Below are positions 55,128-64,000 of a DNA stretch of 64,000 nt, piece by piece. This DNA comes from Pseudoneurospora amorphoporcata (Eukaryota; Ascomycota; Sordariomycetes; Sordariales; Sordariaceae): positions 248,001 through 312,000 of the forward strand of contig MU859065.1 in NCBI GenBank assembly GCA_033297205.1. The letters are read 5' to 3'. The notes beneath the pieces are model-generated. The model ran no database searches. It was not told the origin of the DNA and saw only the letters and a program-made list of their open reading frames with translations. Position 1 is the stretch's first letter; each line of letters opens with the position of its first letter. A program made the position numbers and the translations under genes.

Positions 55128-57246
55128 AGTTAATTGTTGTTATGTTGGTTTTTCCGATTTAGTACTTATATAGCCACATCGCAAAAGCACATCCAAATGC
55201 TTTACAATCGGACACACTCAGCAGCAACCAACTTAAGCACCAGCTAACTTCGACTTTGTTTAGTTTGTCCCGTTCATTACACTTTTGGTAAGAATGCCAT
55301 TAAGTGTCTACCCAGAGGCGGCCAAGGCATATCCCTGTTCCTCGAACTACGGATCTCGAGGTCTTTGGATGAAAGGAGAGAAAGGATGTTCGAAGACACT
55401 ACTCCAGCCATGGGTGATTATGCATCTCCAAAGAGTTCTTGTTTGATGGTAAGGACAGTGATAAGTACCAGGTCATTCCTTTCAGTTTGAGTCTCTGCAC
55501 TTGCATATCTCGGCATCATGTGTTATTGTTAAAGAACGGACACAGCATGCAGAGGAGGTGGGCAATGGGGGAGACGATCAGAGTCTACTAAATAAACAGG
55601 AAGGAAGGTTTCGTTGAAGCCATCCCAATCCGTAGTTGATATAAGTATGATGGCAATTCCGCATTTCGGAGACGCAGCAGCTGACGAGCGGTTATTATTT
55701 CGTGTTTTACGTGGAAGTGTCGTGGCTGATTGAGTTATCGGTGCCCATCTGTAGGCCGAGAGGAAGATGAAAAAGAAAGCTGGATGGCAAGGGGACTCCT
55801 TGTTGACCTTAGGAAGCCTAGAGTGAAGTTCTGTATCTTCGACCTAGCCTGTCCTCGGGGAAATCCAGTCTTCGCGTTGCTCTCTGTTCGGGTCAGTCGG
55901 TCAGCCAAGGGCTCGCTCTCAGCAACCACAAGTCAGATGTGCAAAGTCCAATCCCCGGCCATTTGTTTCCCTGGTTTTATCGCAGGATTAATGCATCCAT
56001 TTATGTGTTTCATCATGTTTAGCATAATAATGGCAGATTGGGAGCCTTCTGACGCGTGACATCCCCTTCCATCGTACCTACATACTCAGTGTACCATAGC
56101 TAGCGTCTTGGACACATGGCAGCTACGTTTCATCTAACAAGCGGAGCCGGTGCATAATGAGGATCGTTGTAAGCTACGCTGGGCAGGTGCGATGGGGTGT
56201 ACGCAAAAGAGAAACCTAGAAAGGGACGGTTGTACAGATCTACAACGTAGACATCAAACGAAGTCTTAAAAGAGACAAGAATAGGTATGAACTGGTTGCA
56301 GAATCTGGGAGACCGTAAATAGTATCGGTGCGAAACACAGCTAAAGCGTGTTTACCACCCGATATACATAATGCTTGTCGAACTTTGGAATTACTTCCGA
56401 GCAACAGTCGAAGCAGAAGTCCCTGGGATTAGGTCCGGTCTACAGCAGTATCGATCTTGTCGACTTTCATCCTAGTTACCACAGCTTGAGTCAGGTATCT
56501 ACATGTGAGCTTAGAAACAACCCGGGTCGAGTTAGGCAGCTACTTCAGGTCATAGAAAGAAGTGTTTGACCTTCAGGACATGGGTGTTTACATGAATCAT
56601 ACATACTCGAGCAAACCTTAATAATCACACCATCATGGAGGAAGCAGACGCGGCTGGAACCAAGGGTAATTTTCAGGATAGACAACAGTATGGTAGGATG
56701 ATGCCAGAAGCGAGAGGGTATGTGCGTGGTAACTCGTTCTTGATTCGCTGTTGCCGCGCCATGAACGTACGTCCAAGCCGGAAACTCTGAGCATTTACGC
56801 TCAGCATAGTCACTAATGACCGAACCAGGGAATGCCATCCCTCTCCAAGGCATACATAGATCATCCACGAGCCCAACACCCGGGCAAAATTTGTTCTACC
56901 CCATGTCATAGGAAGCATATCAGTGGAACCGCCCTGCTTCCCTCTAAAGCCGTAAACCCCTTGAGAAGAAAATGAACCGTCATGAGGCCCAAAAAGAGAA
57001 TCGAATCGCCAATCTCCAGTTCTTCAGGCCCTGCAAGCACGACGTGAGAATTGCGTGTTGCCCAGTTTCAGTAACACCGCTTCCAAATATCCAAACCAAG
57101 AGAAAAAGTTAAATGACAAAAAATCCGAACTTGAGATACAAAGAAATTTGGGGAAGCGCCCTCCCAAAGCGACCAGGGGATATCGTTAGCAAAAGCAAAT
57201 AATAAATGAGAAAGAGAAAACGAGATTCCGCGTATATAGTCATTAC
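55128..57246. other. Gene-free stretch
   Basis: No supportable gene. A 109-codon frame at 55730 lacks domains. The right end is the 3' side of the opy2 gene. Confidence 0.4.
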
Positions 57247-58587
57247 TTAATCTTGAGTCGCATGTTCATCGCCAAATGGACTCCTTTCCCGGTCTTTAGA
57301 GCCAGGAGAACCAGAGGTCCGATCTGAGGCTCTCCTCGTTGACTGCTCAGTTACTGCACTCAACGTTGCTGTGCTGTGGGTTGATGATCGGTCTACCGGG
57401 GGATCCGAGAAAGGCCCTTGATCTACGGCAGGCGAGTCAATGATTATGGTCCCCATGTTGGAGTCTCGTCCTGCGGATGAGGCAGTGCTGGGCCAAGTTG
57501 CCGATGAATCAGCCGTCTTGGGCTTGACAGTGTTCACCTTCTTGACACTCCCTACGCGAACGACCATGGCGCGAGCAGGCGTGGCGGTGTTCAAGAAGGT
57601 GGATCCCACGCTGAACGTGCTATTTCTGCTATTCGTAGGACTCGGGGGGCGGAACCCGGTGTACTTTTCGTAATTCACGCTCGGCACAGGTGGTGTTGCG
57701 CTGCCCCCGGAATTGTTTGAAGAAGCCGACTTAACACTGACCATAGCTGGCCTCGCCCGCATGCCCGTTTGGGCAGGTGTGATAACAACATTTTTGCCGT
57801 AAATGGTAGACGCCACGCTAGACCGCGGCGCATATGACGTCCGGGCGTAGGAGGTTCGGTCGGTGAAAGCTGATATGCCGGAATACGTAGAGTCGCGCAG
57901 ATCGCCGGGAACGAAGAAATGCTGGTCTCCGGCAGCAGAGGGACTGCCGCCATGGCCGATGGGAATCGGAGGTACGGGGGGAACAAGGACTCCCGGGGAT
58001 GTTGGGGTTCGGTTCGTGACTCCAGGGATATAGGCTATTTGGATGATGTTGGATGCTCGCGTGAAAACGGTGGATGCTACCGAGCCGACAGTATGTGTTG
58101 ACGACCGATTATCACGCCGCTGGGCAAAAGACTTCTCGGGGCCGTCGTCTTGAGCCTGCGCCCCATCCCACTCCTCTGGTGCAATGGTTTGCCTCCTCGA
58201 CTTGATACAGTATCTCCAAACCAAATATGTGAGAATTGCAATCACAGCTACACCACCGACAACACCACCTGCAATGGCACCGACATTTGTGGAACTGCCT
58301 GCTGGCTCCGAATCATCTGAAGGCAAATAGGGATTTGCATCCGTATCTTCTTCAACAGGAAGACAAACCATGTGTCCACACTCCTTGCAACTCGGGAGGA
58401 TGGTCGTGCACGCAGTACCCTCTGGACAAGACGGGCAGGAAAGTGGCACACTTTCGTCGCACAGAACACAAGTCCCGTCGCGTTTGAAGAGGTTGCTCAC
58501 CACTGTCGGTATCGGTTAGATCATATTTCCTCGACCAACCCCTATAGCGGAAGACATACCATTGTGAGACATCGCGACGACCGCCAT
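57247..58587 (-). CDS. opy2: Opy2-like membrane anchor of the HOG/MAPK pathway
   Basis: Two exons on the minus strand, 58587-58560 (28 nt) and 58502-57247, give 427 residues; the 57-nt intron has a GTATGT donor, a CTAAC branch site and a CAG acceptor. The start ATG lies in the short first exon (MAVVAMSHN); the main exon alone begins only with a GTG. Eight Cys between residues 21 and 56, in CxxC-like spacing, form the OPY2 domain. A Gly/Ile/Val-rich helix at about 83-107 is followed by a basic stop-transfer stretch (KSRR). The remaining 320 residues are disordered and rich in Ser, Thr and Pro. There is no classical signal peptide. Yeast Opy2 recruits Ste50 to the plasma membrane so that Ste11 is activated in osmotic signalling, and its cytosolic tail is phosphorylated. 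Confidence 0.85.
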
Positions 58588-61500
58588 TTCGAGCTATCTA
58601 TGATGCTTGGCCTCGTGTAAAAGAGACGTGGTTCAGTATTTCAACGTGAAAGTAACTGGGTTCTCGGATCGGTGCGTATGTCGATAAGTTAATCGGACAT
58701 GAACAAATAACCCTCGCAGATCTGCTGATCGGATTGAATAATGGAGCCGTCAGGAATCGAGATGAGAGTCCGGCCGCCAATATTGTATTTGTTGCGGGCG
58801 AGGCAGCTGGTTCGTTCCTTTACGCTCGCGGTTTCGACGTGAATGATGACTGATGTCGGAACTGAGGGGAGTATGAGTTGCTTCGCTAGGAGTATTGTCG
58901 TCGAGTCGCGATGTGTTCAATGAAGCGAGTCGTCGGAATAGAGGTCGGGAAGTAAGAGGTGGATGGTGAGCGGTGAGTGATGGTGATGGCGGATGAAGAA
59001 AACGAGTGACTGGGAGGCTAGCTCGGCAAAAGAATCGAAGATGTCAACAAGAAATCAAGAGGGCATCTCTGATGGGGTCCCTTGAAGAAGTTGAACAACG
59101 CGCGGAGCAAAAAGCAGCGAAAATGGAAGAAGTCGTCGGGTCGCAGAAACGTTGACGTGGATTGCGTGCGTGGTCAACGACTGGCGACTGGAAGGGAGCG
59201 ACGACGTCGAAAATGGTGGTTGCTGGCTGCTGCTGAAGTGTTGTTGCTGCAGTAGTGGCGGAGAACCTGGAAGTTGGGACCCAGGGAGAGGAATTGGCCT
59301 TCTTTGAGAGAGTCGAGGGCCCTGGACTGGCGCCAACCAAGCGGCCGCACCAACGCACCTCGGGCTACCACGGCGTGGTTCCACTTCGTCCTCCCGTTCC
59401 TGGTGCGTTACCAGTTCCCTCCAATTCTCCACTCTCCACTCACACTTTAATACGTTGTGCCTGTTATTCCTGCACTGTGCATCTCAGTTGCGGAAGGGGC
59501 CACTTCGGTAGCAGCACCACTGTAGCTGTAGCTACCGTCGCCCTCGCCGCGTGACGCCGCCACCGAAAAGCAGATGCCTTTGCGCCCGTGGTACTACCTT
59601 GACGGCCTCTCGACCACCTGCCTCTTACAGTGCCAGGAATGTGGAAAGAGCGTCCCAAGTCCACTAGCGCGACCTGTTTAGTAATCCCGGTGGGGCCCTT
59701 TTTGTTTGGAAGAAACGTTCTGGAGGCGCAGCGCCGCCTCTTATTGGCTGGCTTAGACAAAGCCTGGACTTGCTGCCCACGCGGTTCTTTAGTGCCAAGT
59801 CCTCCCGCACGTTCGTCTGCACCATTCTTCCCGTCCCCTCATAAAATCCAGATCAATGGATTGACTTGAAAGTTCTTGCTGCCGTTACCTTCCTTGCCCG
59901 CTCCAGCTCATCGACCCGCCCCAAATACCGATTGAGGGGAGCAATCTGAAAGGTAATGCGAATAAGCTCTGGACGGGAAGCATATTGACGACGGGAAGGT
60001 CGACGACCTATATGGTATGGACTTCGCAAGATGGGATGGAGCCAATCACCGGCGCCAGCAAAGGGCCTTCCCTGCCTGTGCCTGGCCGTAACTCCATGCT
60101 TCGGAAGTTAAGATGGCTCGAAGATGGCTGTAATCTCGACCAACAATTGGGGCCAAATGTGCCTGTTTCACCTCGAGTCTGTCGTCAAGCTACCGATTTT
60201 CTCGCTTTCTCAGCCCAGTGAGGGCTTGCAGATCCCTTCCCCCTCTCGGTCATCTTTGGTGGCAGCATGTCAGCTTCACGCAAATGCTTCATGTCGCAGA
60301 GGGAGGCCTCGCAAAGTCAACCAGCAACATCACTCTCCCTCCATCATCATCTTTTCGTCTCTCAGGTTTGGGTCGAGACCATAAGGTAGGTATATATCCA
60401 TAGGTATATTTCGGCATTACCTGGTTGCAATACGCTGCACCTGCCCAATCCATATTGGTCCAGCTTCTTCAATATCCCACGATACCGACTCTATATTGCC
60501 CCGCAATCCCATGCTCATCCTTGAAGACATATGATTTGATCCTCGATCCTTGATTACTTCCCCATTGAGGAACGGCTTCGGCGTGGGCAATCTATTCCAT
60601 GGGCATTGCTCATCTCGTGTCGTCTTGCGGCGCCATGCCGTGAACCCTGCTCACTTTCACCTATGGAACTGTTTTTGTTCTTGCGCAACTGAACCACAAA
60701 GCACAACAGTTACACGGATCACCAGGTCGATGAACGCCCATAGGGTACGCTAACCATTTCGGCTACACATCTGTACGCAGTAGCACATTACGCGCATTTG
60801 GTTGAACTTGGCGACGCTATGGATAAGGTGTGTATGGCCCTTTGAGAGACGGCCTTGTTACGGGCTGCATTCTCGGAACAACCTTCCAGAACAAAGACGA
60901 CGAAGACGAACGGTGTACCCGAGCACCGGAGAGCGGGACCACCCTTCTGCTCCGGAGCCAACGTTTTCGCTTCGGAACCACGGGCGAGTGGCACTGGCTG
61001 TTCAGAGTCAGGTCCGAAGGTGGCGGACGGCATTATGCAGATTTCAAACTCGAGAAGCATTGCCCCTGGCGGCGGAATACGCAACGAAACTTTCCCAAGA
61101 GGCAAAAGGAACCGTACTTGGTTTGTGGGTTGCTTCTATGCCCTCGACATTCCCGGGGAGCGACAAGGGAGCTTTGTAGTGAAACCGCCTATCTTGAAAC
61201 GGACTTGACAGACAACAGGCAAGACGTGAATAGGCCGCGCCAGGGAATTATCACGTATTTGTTGCGGATTGCAAGCTGACGGCGGTTTCTCGGACTCCAA
61301 CCAATTGTCATGCCATGCCGTATAACTGGTGTCATTGAGGCTCTCTGGCGCCAGACAAGACCACCAAAGAATCAGACATCGACGAGGACACATATGCGGG
61401 AACGCAGATGTACAAGATGCTCTCGAAACGGGATGTTTGTTGTTTCGAAAGGTCGATCAGGTCCTCCAGCAAAGCTGACCCCAGACGGACTCATGAGCTA

Positions 61501-64000
61501 CCAGGGGAGCTTGAGACAAGCCGTCAGCATATGTGGTCGAAAACGAACGATGCGCTCAACCGAACATTTTGTCGTTGATGTGAGATTGCGCAACCGCGCA
61601 GGTATGCGTCAGTCAACACACTGGCAACTGGAGGGCATCCTCTCGTACATATATAGTTGGCCCTCTCCACCGCCGTAGAGTGAGATGAGGCCGTAAGATC
61701 ATGGCTTTACAACCCCTCGTCAAAACTCGAGGACAGGATGTTTGGCAACCCTTTCGGACATTCATAAACAGTTCCTTTATTTCCAGAAAAGGGGCAGACA
61801 AGCGCACAGGGTAAGCAAGCAAACCAAAACCTGCAATATTCGACATGCAGCCGGGAGAACGCGCTTGTTGGTTGAACAAAGTTCCACACATAAAGCCTAG
61901 CTGTACTTACGTTCGTGTGCCGTATGCCTGCCAGCGGCGCGCTGCTTGTGGTGCTTTGCTTGGCCTCGGACATGGCCCCAGCCAAAATGCTCCTGTTCCC
62001 TCGTGTTGGTTTTGTGTTGTGCCTCCGTTCAGGGTCTTCCAAACCTTCTTTTCTAGCGACGATCATGGCCTGGCTGTGCTATTTTTGGACGAGGACGCGC
62101 GCGGCTCTGGGCAGCTAGTATAAGCTAGCAGCGAAGAACCCCCTTTTTCTTTCCTCTCTTGTGTGCGCCGCCAACGGCAACGGAAGATTGAGTCTACAGA
62201 AATACGGACGGCTCTAAGCAATTGCCAATGTCTTGAGCTGTCGCCGAAATCACTCTCTGTTTTCCGTTGCCCGTATGCAGTATCCAACGCGGTCACCGGC
62301 ACCAAATGGGCACGGGACCGAATCAGTCTCGATTACCGGTATAGCGAGCAAAAGAGAAAGTGGAAGAACGGTTCTCGACGGAGCCCTACCTATCATCACC
62401 ATCATGTGTGTGACCCGAATGGAAGATCACATCGAACGAACAGCGGTCTCCCCGCCATTTTTCGTATGTACGCAGGTCACAAAGCAGCAGCATGTGCTAT
62501 GCAATGCCAGTTGGCCGCAGCTGGTATTGGTGAACTTTCAATGTCGCGTGTCACTCCAAAAAAAGAATCATGATATGCAATCAGCTGCCACTTGCCTTGG
62601 GAAGTGAAGTGAGTGCGTCAACATCCTCTTTGAAATTCTGGAGCGGGTGGGTGATGGGTTACGCTGTTGTTTCAGAGTTTCGTGGTAAAGCAAGTTAACC
62701 TGCAATGCATGAAGAAGGGGGTTTCCTACTTTACTGGGAGCTGGGCGCAACTCATGACAGAAAAGCTGGTGCTGGGTCGCTAGGGGCAAAATGGAGGGGG
62801 AAAACCGGGAGGTGGACAACCGGGACGATCCTGTCGGCGAGGGTTGACCCTGATATCATTGTGCCGCGATGATGTGTGGCAGCGACTAGATATATCAAGT
62901 TGGAGGGTCAATGATAACTTGAGAAACTGGCGAGAAGCAGGATATTTAGAGGTATTAACTGATGAAGTGTTGTCGGCTTTGTGAAGGTCGGATGAAATTT
63001 GATGTCAACTCGATCGATTAGATTGCGCGCCCAGGCTTTAGAAGTTGGAGTTTGGACCCTGAAAGAAGCGGAGGAAATCCCCAATCCCCACGCACCTGCC
63101 CATCAGTGCCTGCTTGAGCATGAAAATCGGTGTCAATCACGGTCGCAGCTACCGTGACTGATCCCGGTGCTGTGGACAGGACGGGAGACAGATAAACTCG
63201 TGCGTACCTAAACTCGTTAAAGCAAGCCAAAAGGGACCAAGGCCAGGAGCAGCCAAGCGGAAGCCAAAACGTGCATGGTGCAGAACGCCGGCTTCTGCTT
63301 TGGAAAAGAGGTCAAACATTATCCGACATTTTGGGACGATCAAAGAAAGTTGCATCAGTGCCCCCCTTTTTCACACAATGGTGGACAAAAGAATAGTTTC
63401 AACCAAGTGACACGAGAAAAGAAAGAAGCAAACGTCGCCATCGTTCTTGCCCGGTTTCCGAACGATGGGTCGTGAAACGAATCTGAGATGCCCAAGACTT
63501 TGTGGGACTCAGGGGCTCGATGGAACTCCTATCCGTTTAACTTTGGGTGACACTAGCGTAGGGACGGCTTGGTACCGCTGTACACACAGGTGCAGCGGCA
63601 TGAGCGGGCAGAGGCGGGACAGAAACATGGGACGGCACAACCAACACCACGACGGCTGACGTAGGCCGGCTTCATTTTTCACAACATCCCTCACAGACTT
63701 CAACACAGAGTGGTTATTGCGATGAGGCAGCGCCAACCAATGCTCAGCATCAAGACGACGCATTCATGACATTTCCACTGTCGAAGCCCGAGCCAGTTGA
63801 AGCCATCTCGCAATGGGATTGCATGGATGCATTCCTTGAGTTGGTGGGGCCAGCCATCCAGGTCCATCTTGGCCACTCGATGTTCTTATTAGAGGTGATT
63901 GCATCCCTGCAGCATTCGCCAGAGGAGGTTGCTAAGCCACGCCCTCCTGAGCACTTGCAGTGAGCGCCGCCAGTGCTTGAGTGTTGCTCCTTTTTCCGTG
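58588..64000. other. Gene-free stretch to the window end
   Basis: The first 900 bases probably hold the opy2 promoter and leader. Frames of 60-150 codons are present on both strands between 59 and 64 kb, many overlapping in three frames as expected in GC-balanced non-coding DNA. None has domain or splice support. Confidence 0.4.

Noticed and set aside
60788..61279. Overlapping frames of 105-149 codons in the right-hand gene-free stretch
   Set aside because: Frames overlap in several phases and on both strands with no domain or splice signal favouring one.

Overview
The window comes from a filamentous ascomycete, most likely a Sordariomycete of the Neurospora/Sordaria kind. Introns are short (50-162 nt) with GT...CTAAC-like...AG signals, and genes lie in GC-balanced DNA with wide gene-poor gaps. 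The gene set is typical of these fungi: a Ras2-type GTPase, an Opy2-type membrane anchor, an ApsA/Num1-type cortical protein, and C-to-T decay of repeats like that left by repeat-induced point mutation (RIP). The species is not fixed by the sequence.

Left part (1-19.4 kb) is gene-dense: the 3' end of an unrecognised membrane protein; a Swa2/auxilin-like clathrin-uncoating co-chaperone (UBA, TPR and J domains); the ERAD ubiquitin-conjugating enzyme Ubc7 on the minus strand, divergent from a mitochondrial membrane protein (possibly Mmc1-like); the spliceosomal core protein SmD3 in four exons; a three-exon disordered protein of unknown function; and a 1403-residue ApsA/Num1-like protein with coiled coil and C-terminal PH domain. 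Exon structures were rebuilt by hand from splice signals and family conservation.

Middle part (19.4-48.4 kb) is gene-poor. It holds a six-pass integral membrane protein (three exons, minus), a type II haloacid-dehalogenase-like hydrolase, and ras-2, separated by 6-10 kb stretches. These stretches carry three TA-flanked inverted-repeat elements (two copies of one MITE family and one AT-rich element), a 10-bp minisatellite and G/C homopolymers of 15-16 nt.

Right part (48.4-64 kb): a complete 6.1-kb Ty1/Copia retrotransposon with 160-bp LTRs that look identical, a 5-bp target duplication and a half-tRNA(iMet)-type primer site. Its gag-pol carries ten inferred TAG/TAA stops and four frame changes. 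It sits in a palindrome-rich locus about 480 bp from a tRNA-Val(AAC) gene. Beyond this lies Opy2, whose start codon is on a 28-nt first exon, followed by 5.4 kb with no supportable gene.

Functionally the genes are a scattered eukaryotic housekeeping and signalling set, not a cluster: vesicle traffic (Swa2), ERAD (Ubc7), splicing (SmD3), nuclear positioning (ApsA), Ras signalling (ras-2) and HOG-pathway sensing (Opy2). I saw no secondary-metabolite cluster, CRISPR array or viral genome.
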